Below are positions 7,821-19,606 of a DNA stretch of 64,000 nucleotides, piece by piece (within the stretch, counting starts at the first letter, position 1; every line of letters starts with the position of its first letter). Source of the DNA: Massilia violaceinigra (GTDB lineage Bacteria; Pseudomonadota; Gammaproteobacteria; Burkholderiales; Burkholderiaceae_D); assembly GCF_002752675.1 (NCBI RefSeq), contig NZ_CP024608.1, positions 2,666,001-2,730,000 of the forward strand, written 5' to 3'. A model generated the notes under the pieces. It was not told where the DNA came from, made no database searches, and worked only from the letters and a program-made list of their open reading frames with translations. The translations under genes and the position numbers were made by a program.

Positions 7821-10145
7821 TCAGCCGATCGGCGTGAGCGTAATCACCTTGATTCTGGCCACCAGCGCCTTGCCCTTGCGTGCGCGCTTGCCGAAGTGGA
7901 CCGCCAGGCCCGACGCCGACAAGTCGACCGCGCGCGGCTTCTCGCCCGCCCAGGTCCCGTGCACGGTGACGCCTTTTTGCGAAATCGGCTGCACCGCCAG
8001 CAGCTTTTCCTTCTCTTCCAGCTCGATCAGGGTCACGCCACGTCCGCCGTTGGTCAGCGTCTTGAGTTCATCCATCCCGAACACCAGCAGCTTGCCTTTT
8101 TCGGTCAGGCAGGCCACCGCGCTGGCATTGGCCGCAATCACGCGCGGCGGCAGCGGCCGCGCGCCCTCGTCAAGCGTGATGAAGGACTTGCCGCCCTTGA
8201 GGCGGCTGACCATGTCGCCCGCCTTGGCCGCGAAACCGTATCCTGCGTTCGACGCCATCAAGAGCACGGTCTGTCCACTGCCCGCGAAATAGTGCAGGAT
8301 GCGCGCGCCGCCCGACAGGTCGACCAGCGTGGTAATCGGCACGCCATCTCCGCGCGCCCCCGGCAGCGCCGCCACCGGCACCGAATACACCTTGCCGTTG
8401 TCGCCGAAGCCGAGCAGGGTGTCGGTGGTGCGGCACTCGAACGCCGCGTACAGCGAGTCGCCCGCCTTGAAGGTGAACTGCGCCACGTCGTGGCCCACGC
8501 CGGTACGCGCACGCACCCAGCCTTTTTCGGACACGATCACCGTGACCGGCTCGTCGATGATCTTTTGCTCGGCGGTGGCGCGCTGCGCTTCTTCGATCAG
8601 CGTGCGGCGCGCGTCGCCGAACTGCTTGGCGTCGCCTTCGATCTCGCGGATGATCAGGCGCTTCATCGTCGACGGGTTGTCGAGGATGTCGCGCAGGCTG
8701 CCTTCTTCCTTGCGCAGCTCTGCCAAAGCCTGCTGGATCTTGATCGTCTCCAGGCGCGCCAGCTGGCGCAGGCGCAGTTCCAGGATGTCTTCGGCCTGGA
8801 TGTCGGAGAGGCGGAATTCGGCGATCAGCGCGGCCTTCGGCTCGTCCGAATTGCGGATGATCTGGATCACCTTGTCGATATTGAGCAGGACCGCTTCGCG
8901 TCCTTCGAGAATGTGAATGCGGTCGTTGACCTTGCCCAGCCTGTAATCGGTACGGCGGCGCACCGTCACGAAGCGGAAATCGATCCACTCCTGCAGGATT
9001 TCGGTCAGCCCCTTCTGGCGCGGCCGCCCGTCGCCGCCGATCATCACCAGATTGATCGAACTGGACGACTCAAGCGAGGTATGGGCCAGCAGCATCAGCA
9101 TGAATTCGGTCTGGTCCTGGTTCTTCGATTTCGGCTCGAACACCAGGCGCACCGGGGCGATGCGGCCCGACTCGTCGCGAATCGTATCGAGCGAGCCAAG
9201 AATAGTCTGCTTGAGGGCCAGCTGCTCGGGCGAGAGCGCCTTTTTCCCCAGCTTGATCTTGGGATTGGTCAGCTCCTCGATCTCTTCGAGCACCTTCTGC
9301 GACGATACGCCCGGCGGCAGTTCCGACACCACCGCCTGCCACTGGCCGCGCGCCAGTTCTTCGATCTTCCAGCGCGCGCGCACCTTCATCGACCCGCGTC
9401 CGCTGGCGTACATGTCGGAGATCTGCGCCGGCGGCGTGATGATCTGGCCGCCGCCCGGGAAATCCGGACCCGGAATGAGCGTCATCAGTTCGGCGTGGGT
9501 GATCTTGGGATTGCGGATCATGGCCACGGTGGCGCGTGCCACTTCGGACAGGTTGTGCGAGGCGATTTCGGTGGCCAGGCCGACCGCGATGCCGGAGGCG
9601 CCGTTCAACAGCACCATCGGCAGGCGCGCCGGCAGGGCTTTCGGTTCGGCGTGTTCGCCGTCGTAGTTGGGCTGGAAGTCGACCGTGCCTTCATCGATTT
9701 CTTCGAGCAGCAGCTTGCCGATGGGCGTCAGGCGCGCTTCCGTGTAGCGCATCGCCGCCGCGCCGTCGCCGTCGCGCGAGCCGAAGTTACCCTGGCCGTC
9801 GATCAGCGGATAGCGCAGCGAGAAGTCCTGCGCCATGCGCACCAGCGCGTCGTAGATCGACTGGTCGCCGTGCGGGTGCAGTTTTCCCATGACGTCCCCG
9901 ACCACGGCGGCCGACTTGCTTGGCTTGGCGGTCGCGCTCAGTCCCAGTTCATTCATGCGGTACAAAATGCGGCGCTGCACCGGCTTCTGGCCGTCGCACA
10001 CGTCGGGCAGGGCGCGGCCCTTGACGACTGACACGGCGTAATCGAGATAGGCGCGCTCGGCGAAGGTCGACAGCGTCAGCGTCTCGCCGTCTTCCGGTGG
10101 CGGCGGCGGTGGAGGTGGATCAAACAGATTCGATTGTGAGGACAT
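7821..10145 (-). CDS. parC: DNA topoisomerase IV subunit A
   Basis: 774 residues. It opens with a Pro run, then the breakage–reunion domain: PHGD at 91–94, the catalytic Tyr in [10 protein letters not shown] at about 134, and a C-terminal beta-pinwheel lacking a GyrA box. It decatenates daughter chromosomes with ParE. The quinolone-determining positions equivalent to E. coli Ser80 and Glu84 are Gln95 and Asp99 here, probably the normal state in this lineage. It is the last gene of a minus-strand cluster parE–hscC–J-domain–parC, 77 bp after the J-domain gene. The size and domain order distinguish it from GyrA, which is usually over 860 residues in this group. Confidence 0.95.
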   Translation of the reverse strand: MSSQSNLFDPPPPPPPPEDGETLTLSTFAERAYLDYAVSVVKGRALPDVCDGQKPVQRRILYRMNELGLSATAKPSKSAAVVGDVMGKLHPHGDQSIYDALVRMAQDFSLRYPLIDGQGNFGSRDGDGAAAMRYTEARLTPIGKLLLEEIDEGTVDFQPNYDGEHAEPKALPARLPMVLLNGASGIAVGLATEIASHNLSEVARATVAMIRNPKITHAELMTLIPGPDFPGGGQIITPPAQISDMYASGRGSMKVRARWKIEELARGQWQAVVSELPPGVSSQKVLEEIEELTNPKIKLGKKALSPEQLALKQTILGSLDTIRDESGRIAPVRLVFEPKSKNQDQTEFMLMLLAHTSLESSSSINLVMIGGDGRPRQKGLTEILQEWIDFRFVTVRRRTDYRLGKVNDRIHILEGREAVLLNIDKVIQIIRNSDEPKAALIAEFRLSDIQAEDILELRLRQLARLETIKIQQALAELRKEEGSLRDILDNPSTMKRLIIREIEGDAKQFGDARRTLIEEAQRATAEQKIIDEPVTVIVSEKGWVRARTGVGHDVAQFTFKAGDSLYAAFECRTTDTLLGFGDNGKVYSVPVAALPGARGDGVPITTLVDLSGGARILHYFAGSGQTVLLMASNAGYGFAAKAGDMVSRLKGGKSFITLDEGARPLPPRVIAANASAVACLTEKGKLLVFGMDELKTLTNGGRGVTLIELEEKEKLLAVQPISQKGVTVHGTWAGEKPRAVDLSASGLAVHFGKRARKGKALVARIKVITLTPIG

Positions 10146-10222
10146 GTACGTAGGTGCTTATGAAAATTGAGTGTGTTTGTTTGGGGCGCGACGGTTGCTC
10201 CCGCGCGCTGCAAAGGCGGTGC

Positions 10223-11173
10223 TCAGCGCGACCATCCCCTGCCGTGGACGACGGCTTCCCATCGTTCGACGATATCGGCATCGAGCCGGAGGTCGAGCAT
10301 CTCGCCATGGTAGCAGTGGACATGTTCAAGCAGTTCGCGCATACGCTCCGTGAACGCGGCATCGGGATACCTGCCGATCACGCCGCGCGGGTCGCCGTCG
10401 AGCAGCGCCCGCACCACCTCGTCCTCCAGGGCCAGCTGGCAAAAGTGCGCGTACGAGCGCTGGGCGCGCAGGCGTGCCAGCATCATGCCGGTTTCGTCGG
10501 GCATCTGGCGGCCCATGAAGCTGGCATCGTCGGCCCAGCCGAAGTGCCCGGCCATCGCTTCGCGGAAGTCATCCTCGCAGCCTTCGCCGGCGCAGTACTG
10601 GACCGCGCATTCCTCGAAGCAGTCGCGCACCTCGATATTGAGCAGCTCCTCGCCGGCGAACAGCTGTTCGAGCCGCTCGCGCGTGTTCTGGTGCGCGCGC
10701 GTCAGGAATGCGGCCCAGATGCGGCGCGCTTGCATCACGGGCGACTCGGGTCCGGCCCCGGTTCCGGTCCCGGGAATGGGGACTGGCAAGGGCGGCGGCA
10801 GGCGATACTGCTCGGGTTCGGGCTGCGGAAGCGACGGATCGAATTCATAAAAGGCGGTGTAGACGGGTACGTCCTGCGGCGCTTCCTCGCGCGCCGGCGC
10901 CGCATCCGGGTCGAATTCGTAGGCCGCCATATAGACCTGCGGCTCATACTCCGGCTCCGGTTCCTGCTCGCGCGGGGCCGCTTCCTCGTCCGGCCAGTCC
11001 ATGTCATGCGCCTGGCGCGCCAGTTGCAGCGCGGCCTGGTAGGCGTCGTTGAGCATCTGGAAGGCGACCGGATCGTCTTCCGGACGGGTCACCTTCAGCT
11101 TGGCCGCGTAGGCGCGCTTGATGGCGCGCTCGTCGCGGCTGGCCTTCATTCCCAGCACGCTCCAGACGTTCAT
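10223..11173 (-). CDS. djlB/djlC-like: J-domain-like co-chaperone of the adjacent Hsp70
   Basis: 316 residues. Residues 1–55 form a J-domain ([29 protein letters not shown]), but the HPD tripeptide that activates Hsp70 reads RPE (in TRPEDDP). Residues about 60–170 are Pro/Glu-rich and repeated in character ([18 protein letters not shown], then [11 protein letters not shown]); the C-terminal half is an acidic helical region of unknown fold. Its start overlaps the hscC stop by 4 bp (ATGA), so the two are translationally coupled. In E. coli, HscC works with DjlB/DjlC, which also have degenerate HPD motifs, so partnership with HscC is likely. Confidence 0.8.
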   Translation of the reverse strand: MNVWSVLGMKASRDERAIKRAYAAKLKVTRPEDDPVAFQMLNDAYQAALQLARQAHDMDWPDEEAAPREQEPEPEYEPQVYMAAYEFDPDAAPAREEAPQDVPVYTAFYEFDPSLPQPEPEQYRLPPPLPVPIPGTGTGAGPESPVMQARRIWAAFLTRAHQNTRERLEQLFAGEELLNIEVRDCFEECAVQYCAGEGCEDDFREAMAGHFGWADDASFMGRQMPDETGMMLARLRAQRSYAHFCQLALEDEVVRALLDGDPRGVIGRYPDAAFTERMRELLEHVHCYHGEMLDLRLDADIVERWEAVVHGRGWSR

Positions 11174-12879
11174 AGGAAAGAACTCCCGCCCAGCTCGCGC
11201 ATGACCTGGGTCAGCGTCTCGTGCGCGCGCCGCATGGCCGATGGCTGCTGCGAGTTCAGTACCGCCGTGAAGGCCGCGATGTGCTGCGCCAGGTATTCGC
11301 GCTCGTGGCCCAGCAACTGTTCGTAAAGGCGGTCGGCCTGCGCCACCAGGGTGCGGTTTTCGATCTTGTCGCGCGGGTGGATTTTCAGTTCGCTCAGTTC
11401 GGCCAGACGCTTTGCCACTTCGGCCTGGGTCATCACGCCGGCGTTCTCGGTGATGACCAGGGTATGCTTTTCCTGGGTCGGCAGCACCGTGATCTCCGCT
11501 TCGAGCACGCCGCTGATATCGTAGGTGAAGCGCACGTCGGCACTTACTTCACCGGCCCGCTTCGACTCGATCGGGAAATTGAGCTTGCCGAGGAAAACGT
11601 TATCCGACACCCGGCGCGACTCGCCCTGGTACACGTGCACCACCAGCTCCTTCTGGTAGTCGTTGATGGTGGTGATATTTTCCACGCGCGATACCGGCAC
11701 CGTCGAATTGCGCTCGATGATCGGCAGGTAGTGGCCGCCTTCGTATTTGTTCGGGCCGATTTCGCGCGCCACCGAAATGCCGAGCGAGTAGGGCGCCACG
11801 TCGGTCATCACTACTTCGGACAGGGCGGCATCGCGCGCCATCAGGCCCGCCTGCACCGCAGCGCCGAGGGCGATCGCCTGATCGGGATCGAGACTGATCG
11901 ACGGGAAGCGCCCGAACATGCGCGCGGCCAGCTTGCGCACCAGCGGCATGCGGGTGGCGCCGCCGGCCAGCACCACCGTATCGAGTTCGGAGGCCTTGAT
12001 GGTGGCGTCGCGCAGTGCGCGTTCGACCGGGGTGCGCAGGCGCTGGACCAGGTGGTCGCACAGCAGCACGAACAAGTCCTCGGTCAGCTCCCAGCTGTAT
12101 TCCTGGCCGCCCAACTGGTAGGCCATGCGCGTCGTCAAGCTGTCCGACAGGGCGCGCTTGGCGCGTTCGGCTTCCGCGCGCAGGCGCTGGCGCTGGGTGC
12201 CGGTCAGCTCGGTGCCGTCCATGGCCTTGGCCATGCCGCTGCGCGAGAGGAAGGCGTCCACCAGGACGGTCACAAAATCTTCGCCGCCGAGGAAATTGTC
12301 GCCGGCGGTCGCGCGCACTTCCATCACGCCCTCGAACAGTTCGAGGATGGAGACGTCGAAGGTGCCGCCGCCCAGGTCGAAGACGAGGAATTTGGTTTCG
12401 CGCTTGGTATCCTGGATGCCGTAGGCCAGCGCCGCGGCGGTTGGCTCGTTGAGCAGGCGCTCGACGCGCAGCCCGGCCAGCTGGCCGGCCACCCGGGTCG
12501 CCTTGCGCTGGGCGTCGCTGAAGTAGGCGGGCACGGTGATGATGGCTTCCTCGACCTTTTCGCCGAGCCAGACTTCGGCGTCTTCCTTGAGCGCGCGCAG
12601 CACCATCGACGACAGCTCCTCGGGGCGGAACTTGCGCGCCCCGAGCTGGGTTTCGCGCTCGCTGCCCATGTAGCGCTTGAACATGGCCGCCGTCATGTGG
12701 GGATGGGTTTGCAGGCGCGCGCGCGCCGCTTCGCCGGTCAGCACGGTGCCGTCATCATCCATGCCGACGCAGGAAGGCGTCAGAAAGCTGCCCAGTGCGT
12801 TCGGGATGAGCTGCGCCTTGCCGTCGCGCCACACCGCCGCGAGACTGTTCGTGGTGCCGAGGTCGATTCCGATAATCAT
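11170..12879 (-). CDS. hscC: Hsp70-family chaperone HscC
   Basis: 569 residues, shorter than DnaK (about 640). The nucleotide-binding domain shows [14 protein letters not shown] (phosphate 1), [24 protein letters not shown] and [13 protein letters not shown]; the substrate domain is followed by a truncated lid and lacks the DnaK EEVD-type tail. Length and the neighbouring J-protein match HscC, a specialised Hsp70. It is coupled to the J-domain gene and separated from parE by a 98-bp gap with a strong palindrome. The lid shortening suggests transient substrate binding; clients are unknown. Confidence 0.88.
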   Translation of the reverse strand: MIIGIDLGTTNSLAAVWRDGKAQLIPNALGSFLTPSCVGMDDDGTVLTGEAARARLQTHPHMTAAMFKRYMGSERETQLGARKFRPEELSSMVLRALKEDAEVWLGEKVEEAIITVPAYFSDAQRKATRVAGQLAGLRVERLLNEPTAAALAYGIQDTKRETKFLVFDLGGGTFDVSILELFEGVMEVRATAGDNFLGGEDFVTVLVDAFLSRSGMAKAMDGTELTGTQRQRLRAEAERAKRALSDSLTTRMAYQLGGQEYSWELTEDLFVLLCDHLVQRLRTPVERALRDATIKASELDTVVLAGGATRMPLVRKLAARMFGRFPSISLDPDQAIALGAAVQAGLMARDAALSEVVMTDVAPYSLGISVAREIGPNKYEGGHYLPIIERNSTVPVSRVENITTINDYQKELVVHVYQGESRRVSDNVFLGKLNFPIESKRAGEVSADVRFTYDISGVLEAEITVLPTQEKHTLVITENAGVMTQAEVAKRLAELSELKIHPRDKIENRTLVAQADRLYEQLLGHEREYLAQHIAAFTAVLNSQQPSAMRRAHETLTQVMRELGGSSFL

Positions 12880-12911
12880 GGTTCAGTGTCCGTTTCGTTT
12901 GCGCAGCCGCA

Positions 12912-12968
12912 AACCGGGGTCTGACCTCTGATTCGAAATATTTCTAATCAGAGGTCAGACCCCGGTGT
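12912..12968. repeat. GGGGTCAG-family long palindrome between parE and hscC
   Basis: AACCGGGGTCTGACCTCTGATT (12912–12933) pairs almost perfectly with 12946–12968, leaving a 12-base AT-rich loop. The stem has one bulge or mismatch near its base. On the minus strand it lies directly after the parE stop, so it may terminate or process the parE transcript before hscC. It shares the AACCGGGGTC end with copies at 31.4 and 32.0 kb. Confidence 0.75.
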
Positions 12969-12977
12969 TGTAACAAA

Positions 12978-14975
<1,998 letters not shown>

Positions 14976-15134
14976 ATCTAAGTTCTTTATGCGGATGCCT
15001 GCGCATTCTATCTTGTCGGACGGAAAAGGAGATAAATTGACTTGGATGAATGTGCTTGCCAGCCCGGGCGATTGTGGTTAGATTTGTACGCACACCAAGA
15101 AGTGTGTATAAAAACATTCCATAAGTTAGAAAAA

Positions 15135-15962
15135 ATGCAATCAAAGAGGCAGTTACTCAGTGTTCGCCTGTTGGGCTTTCCTTCCGGCGAGGGCGCCGAG
15201 CTGGGCACGGCTCTGGCGCATCCCCCGCGCGACGGGCCGTCGTATTCTTGCTTGCTTGGCGATAGTTTGCAAGAACCGGACCTGGTCATTGCCAATGGCG
15301 ACGATCTGAGCGCGCTGGCCGCCTTGCTGGCGTGGCAGCCGGACCTGACCCGTCCCGCTCTGGTGATCGGCTCGGCCGGGATGGAGTTTCCCTGCGCGCA
15401 GCTGGCGCGTCCGCTGGACATGTTCCAGATGTTCAAGCTGCTCACCGAGATGGCGCGCAAACGCGTCGACGCGCTCACCGGCATGCTGGCGCCCGAGGCG
15501 CCGCCCGTGCACGAGCGGCGCCGCCGCATTCGCCTCGATCTCGACACCACCGATCCGGCCGATTTCGTGAAGATGCGGCGCCACGCCCCCAACGGCGGGG
15601 TGCTAATCGTCGACAAGCGCGGCGCGCTGCGCGACCATGTGGCGCGGCTGCTGTCGGCGCACCAGGTGTCGGTGGAGTGGACCGAGAGCGCGGCGGCGGC
15701 CGTGCGCCTGTGCGCGGAGACGCCGGTATCGGTGGTGATGATCAATACCTCGACCCCCGGCATCGATCCGTATGCGCTGTGCAGCGAGATCAAACGGCAG
15801 GAAGGCGCCGACCGCATCGCCGTGGTGCTGCTGGTGAACCAGGCCTCCGGCTACGACACGGCGCGTGCGCGCACGGCCGGCGTACGCGGGCTGCTCGACA
15901 AGCCGATGGCCGACCGCCATCTGGTGGGGGCGCTCAAAAAGCTGCTGTCGCTGCCGCCCTGA
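15135..15962 (+). CDS. Response-regulator-like protein with a degenerate receiver domain
   Basis: 275 residues from the ATG at 15135; an in-frame upstream start adds 31 residues but has no ribosome site. The N-terminal about 150 residues have no domain I recognise. The C-terminal about 115 residues fold like a receiver: VLIVDKRGALRDHVARLL, VVMINTSTPGIDPY and LLDKPM. The acidic pair is reduced to one Asp, and the phospho-acceptor Asp is Asn (in VVMIN), so it probably cannot be phosphorylated. The conserved Lys (DKP) remains. There is no output domain. It is divergent from parE and upstream of a PuuD-like gene; no sensor kinase is adjacent. It could act as a protein-interaction module or sequester a partner. 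Confidence 0.75.
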   Translation: MQSKRQLLSVRLLGFPSGEGAELGTALAHPPRDGPSYSCLLGDSLQEPDLVIANGDDLSALAALLAWQPDLTRPALVIGSAGMEFPCAQLARPLDMFQMFKLLTEMARKRVDALTGMLAPEAPPVHERRRRIRLDLDTTDPADFVKMRRHAPNGGVLIVDKRGALRDHVARLLSAHQVSVEWTESAAAAVRLCAETPVSVVMINTSTPGIDPYALCSEIKRQEGADRIAVVLLVNQASGYDTARARTAGVRGLLDKPMADRHLVGALKKLLSLPP

Positions 15963-16031
15963 TGACGCGGCGGTCACAATTTTGTTACAACTTTGAATCG
16001 TGCGCTTGCATGGGAGCGCTATATTTAAGGC

Positions 16032-17045
16032 ATGCCCGATACCGACAAGCCCTTGCCACCTATTGCTGTTCCTGATCCTGATCCTGTTCCTGTTCCGCAG
16101 TCCGAGCAGGACAAGGATGGCGGCGTTCATGCACCGCGCGTGCCCGACCGCCGCGCCGACGCGCTGCCGCGCTACCAGAAGGACAGCGATACGCCGCTGG
16201 CACTGGCGCGCCGCGTGCTGGCCTCGCGCTGGCGCAATCTGCGCGAACGGATCGGGCGCGATTTCATGCGCCGCACCCTGCGCATCGGCGTATCGGCGCG
16301 GATTTTTCATCCGGAGCCCGGGTCGACGGGACTGCGCAGCAAGAATCTGCAGTATCTGGAAGAGTCGATCGCGCAATGGGTCATGTCGCGCGATGTGCTG
16401 GTGTTTATGATCCCGACGGTCAATACCAACGGGCTTCTTCATCCGAGTAACATCACCTTGCGCCACTATGCGCGCCATCTGGATGGGCTGGTGCTGCAGG
16501 GCGGCGCCGACGTGTCGCCACAGACGTATTCGGAGAGCCCGACGCGCCCCGAGTGGAGCGGCGACCGCGCGCGCGACGTGTACGAACTCGAGCTGCTGCA
16601 CGAATTCGTCGACGCCGGCAAGCCGGTGCTGGGCATTTGCCGCGGGTGCCAGCTGATCAACGTGGCCTTCGGGGGCACCTTGTACCAGGACGTGGCGACC
16701 AACGTGCCGGCGGCGCACGCGCACGTGCACAGCGATTACGACGCGCACCGGCACAAGGTGATTTTTCCGTCCGGCTCATCGCTCGGGCGCATGTTCCCGG
16801 ATGTGCGCCGGCCCGTGGTCAATTCGATTCACCACCAGGCGGTCAAGGACCTGGGACGCGATGTCCTGGTGGAGGCGATGTCGGACCCGGACGGGATCAT
16901 CGAAGCGATTCGCTATCAGCGCGCCAATTTTGTGATGGGGTTGCAGTGGCACCCGGAGTTTCACCGGGCCGGCGGGGAGGACCTGCTCGATTGCACGCCG
17001 ATTCTGGATGAGTTTTTGCGCGCTGCGCGCGAGACACGGCTCTAG
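16032..17045 (+). CDS. puuD-like: Class I glutamine amidotransferase-like gamma-glutamyl hydrolase (PuuD type)
   Basis: 337 residues. The peptidase C26 core begins at about residue 90 (RIGVSARIF). It has the nucleophile Cys in GICRGCQLINV and the His–Glu pair in GLQWHPEF, the PuuD signature for hydrolysing gamma-glutamyl-GABA in putrescine use. The first about 85 residues are extra, including a Pro-Asp/Pro-Val run made by a repeated cctgat/cctgtt hexamer, and may be unstructured. The start ATG has only a poor ribosome site (AAGG one base away), so the true start could lie inside this stretch. No other putrescine genes are nearby, so another gamma-glutamyl substrate is possible. Confidence 0.82.
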   Translation: MPDTDKPLPPIAVPDPDPVPVPQSEQDKDGGVHAPRVPDRRADALPRYQKDSDTPLALARRVLASRWRNLRERIGRDFMRRTLRIGVSARIFHPEPGSTGLRSKNLQYLEESIAQWVMSRDVLVFMIPTVNTNGLLHPSNITLRHYARHLDGLVLQGGADVSPQTYSESPTRPEWSGDRARDVYELELLHEFVDAGKPVLGICRGCQLINVAFGGTLYQDVATNVPAAHAHVHSDYDAHRHKVIFPSGSSLGRMFPDVRRPVVNSIHHQAVKDLGRDVLVEAMSDPDGIIEAIRYQRANFVMGLQWHPEFHRAGGEDLLDCTPILDEFLRAARETRL

Positions 17046-17053
17046 CCGCCCAT

Positions 17054-17165
17054 GTCGTTCCCGCGCAGGCGGGAACCCAATTTTGTTCCGTAGCCGTCGG
17101 CTTTGTTCCGTAGTCGTCGGCCGAGCGCCGGCCTTTGGTTCCCGCCTGCGCGGGAACGACGTGGG
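17054..17165. repeat. REP-like inverted pair
   Basis: Arm 1 (17054–17080, GTCGTTCCCGCGCAGGCGGG…) and arm 2 (17134–17165, its reverse complement) flank a spacer that itself contains a tandem direct repeat of about 20 bp (TTTGTTCCGTAGYCGTCGGC, twice, 17082–17123). Each arm is also a hairpin. It separates two convergent genes and could terminate both. The same arm sequence recurs at 26.3/27.6, 45.9–46.0 and 61.2 kb. Confidence 0.85.
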
Positions 17166-17166
17166 T

Positions 17167-18288
17167 CTAACGCTTGCCCCTGAACCGCCGAATCGCCGCA
17201 TTCACCATCCCCTCCGCGCTCCCCTGTTCCTCATACTGCCGCCGTAAATACGTCGCGTCGCTGGCCTCCTGCGCCGCCGTCGACAAATGCCGCAGCGCGC
17301 CCAGGCTCCCCAACGCCTCGCCATGCGGCTCCATCTTGCGCAGCGTGGTCAGAATATCCTCGCGCAGCGACATGGTTTCGTAGGTCTTGGGGTGCGTGAT
17401 CGCCCCATCGAGCCCGAACCGGCATGCCTGGAAGCGGTTGAAGTTATACACCAGGTAGTCATCCTCCACCGGCGGCTCCTCGCGCCGCTCCAGCAGATGC
17501 CGGCACAAGGCCTGCAGATATCCGGCCAGCGCCGCCGCCCGTTCCACCGTCAGCGGCGTGTCGCACACGCGCAGCTCGATGGTTCCGTACTCCGGCTTGG
17601 GCCGCACATCCCAGTAAAAATCCTTCATGCTCTTGATGATGCCGGTGCCTTCCATCTTCGCGAAATACACATTCGCGAATTCGTCCCAGCTCAATGTGAA
17701 CGGCGCGCGTCCGCTCATCGGAAACGCAAACACGGAATTGAGGCGCGCCGAATCGAACAGGCTGTCGTGCCCCTGCACGAACGGCGACGACGCCGACAGC
17801 GCAATAAAGTGCGGAATGTACCGGTTCAGCGAGTGCAGCAAGAACATCGCATCGTCGCCCGAGGCGCAGCCGATGTGCACGTGCTGGCCGAACACGGTGA
17901 ACTGCTTGGCCAGGTAGCCGTACAGCGACGACAGTTCCTGGAAGCGCTGCTTGGCGTAGATTTTCTGCTCCGACCAGTGCTGGAACGGATGCGTGCCGCC
18001 CCCGCACAAACCGATATTGAGGCGGTCGCCCGCCGCCACCAGGATGTCGCGGATTTCCAGCAGTTCGGCCAGCAGCGGCAGGTGGCTCGAATGCACGCTC
18101 GAATTAATCTCGATCATGCTCTCGGCGATTTCGGGCGTGACATTGCCCGGGAACGGCTTTTGCGCCAGCAGGTGCAGCAGGTCAGGGCTGGCGGCGGTCA
18201 GGTCGAAGTCCGACAGGCTGACTAATTGCAGCTCCAGTTCGACGCCAAAGGTCAGTGCCTTGGAAGTGGCAAACGGTTCAAGCGCCAT
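17167..18288 (-). CDS. ybdK: YbdK-type carboxylate–amine ligase (GCS2 family)
   Basis: 373 residues, the family's usual size. Seen are [11 protein letters not shown] near the start (the metal/glutamate site of GCS2 enzymes), the His-rich [13 protein letters not shown] and [13 protein letters not shown]. YbdK proteins have weak glutamate–cysteine ligase activity in E. coli; the physiological substrate is uncertain. The start codon lies 1 bp after the stop of the upstream antiporter gene (TGA-G-ATG), so the two form an operon. The REP-like pair lies immediately downstream. Confidence 0.88.
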   Translation of the reverse strand: MALEPFATSKALTFGVELELQLVSLSDFDLTAASPDLLHLLAQKPFPGNVTPEIAESMIEINSSVHSSHLPLLAELLEIRDILVAAGDRLNIGLCGGGTHPFQHWSEQKIYAKQRFQELSSLYGYLAKQFTVFGQHVHIGCASGDDAMFLLHSLNRYIPHFIALSASSPFVQGHDSLFDSARLNSVFAFPMSGRAPFTLSWDEFANVYFAKMEGTGIIKSMKDFYWDVRPKPEYGTIELRVCDTPLTVERAAALAGYLQALCRHLLERREEPPVEDDYLVYNFNRFQACRFGLDGAITHPKTYETMSLREDILTTLRKMEPHGEALGSLGALRHLSTAAQEASDATYLRRQYEEQGSAEGMVNAAIRRFRGKR

Positions 18289-18289
18289 C

Positions 18290-19465
18290 TCAGGCCTCCG
18301 TGGTTTCGCGGGCCCAGATCAGGGCGCGCTGGATGATAATGGGGCCGAATACTTCGAGCAGCATGGTCACCGCGGCCATCGAACGCAGTTCCTGTATGTC
18401 GATTCCGCGCAAACGCGCATGCTCAAGCAGCAAAATCACGAACACCGATACGGGCGCCAGCGCAAGGCCCGTCAGCGCGCCCTTGCGCCACGAGATGCCG
18501 GACAGCTGCGAGAACACCGTCACGCCCAGCGTCTTGGTGGCCAGGCGCACGATCACCACCGTCACGGCCAGCGCACCGCCGGCGATCACTTCGCGCCACT
18601 CCAGGGTCGATGCGGCATACACGAACAGCAGCACGGTGAGCAGTTCGCCGAGCGCGCCGAAGTTGCGCTGCGCCTGGCTGAAGGCCACGCGCCGGTGCCG
18701 CGCCGTCAGGCCGAAGGCGAGCGTGGCCACCACTGGCGAGAGGTGCGTGGTGTAGGTGATCGAGACGAGCAGGATGACGGCCAGCGCAAAGCCGACCGTC
18801 GCATCCTGCGCCAGGTTGCCCAGGTGGCGCAGCAGCGCCGGCACCACCACGCCGAACACGGCGCCGACCACGCCCGACATCAGGAGCGCGACCAGGCTGT
18901 TGATCGTGGCGTCGCCGATGTCGGACGAACTGTGAAAGATCCAGAAGCCGACGATGACGTTAAACGTAAACACCGACAGCACGCAGTTGATCGCGGACAG
19001 GTGCAGTACGCGCTCGGTGACCTGGCCGGAGCTGCGCTGTTCATTGATGATGCGTACCACCGTGGCGGGCGAGGTGGACATGGCCAGCGAGGCGAGCATC
19101 AGCGCGGTCATGGTGGTGACGCCGAACCACATGGCGACGAAATAGACGGCGACAAAGGTGCCCAGCGCTTCGACCAGCGCGGCCATGCCGAACCAGGGAT
19201 TGGTGCGCAGCCAGCGCAGGTTGATGCGGTAGCCCAGTTCAAACAGAATCAGGCCGAAGGCGATATCGGCCATCACCAGCACAGGGCCGGCGCCCGACGG
19301 CGGCAGCACTCCGATCTGGGTGCTGGCCAGGGCGAAGCCGACGATGCCGTAAAAACTGATGCGCGGCAGGCCGGTCCAGCGCTTGCCGAATTCGCCGGCC
19401 AGCCATGCGAGACAGATCGCAACGGGCCAGGCGAGATTGGTGAGAATCGTCAGCAGATCGGGCAT
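18290..19465 (-). CDS. CPA2-family monovalent cation:proton antiporter
   Basis: 391 residues; the ATG at 19465 is preferred to one 18 bp upstream because AAAGGA lies just ahead of it. It has about 12 hydrophobic segments, including [12 protein letters not shown] and [15 protein letters not shown], which match the Na+/H+ exchanger core of CPA2 (KefB/GerN-like) proteins. No C-terminal RCK/TrkA-N domain is present, unlike KefB/KefC. It probably exchanges Na+ or K+ for H+ across the inner membrane. It is coupled to ybdK, a pairing that might reflect thiol/glutathione-linked ion control, but that is only inference. Confidence 0.85.
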   Translation of the reverse strand: MPDLLTILTNLAWPVAICLAWLAGEFGKRWTGLPRISFYGIVGFALASTQIGVLPPSGAGPVLVMADIAFGLILFELGYRINLRWLRTNPWFGMAALVEALGTFVAVYFVAMWFGVTTMTALMLASLAMSTSPATVVRIINEQRSSGQVTERVLHLSAINCVLSVFTFNVIVGFWIFHSSSDIGDATINSLVALLMSGVVGAVFGVVVPALLRHLGNLAQDATVGFALAVILLVSITYTTHLSPVVATLAFGLTARHRRVAFSQAQRNFGALGELLTVLLFVYAASTLEWREVIAGGALAVTVVIVRLATKTLGVTVFSQLSGISWRKGALTGLALAPVSVFVILLLEHARLRGIDIQELRSMAAVTMLLEVFGPIIIQRALIWARETTEA

Positions 19466-19606
19466 GTATTCCTTTCGTTCCATCGGGTCGATGGGTGCGC
19501 CAAGATTCTACAAGACCGTGCCGCGCGCACGATTCCGCATAACGAAAAATGTTGGCCAAATCACAATCATGCGCCTTGGGTAGCGCCGCAAAGGCTGGCG
19601 CGCCCC

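Noticed and set aside
7770..10031. A 753-codon plus-strand open frame
   Set aside because: It is antisense to parC, which is unmistakable; the translation is rich in Arg, His and Gln with no domain.
17054..17165. Possible CRISPR array because of repeated palindromic arms
   Set aside because: Only two arms in inverted orientation, no regular spacers and no cas genes; it is a REP-like pair.
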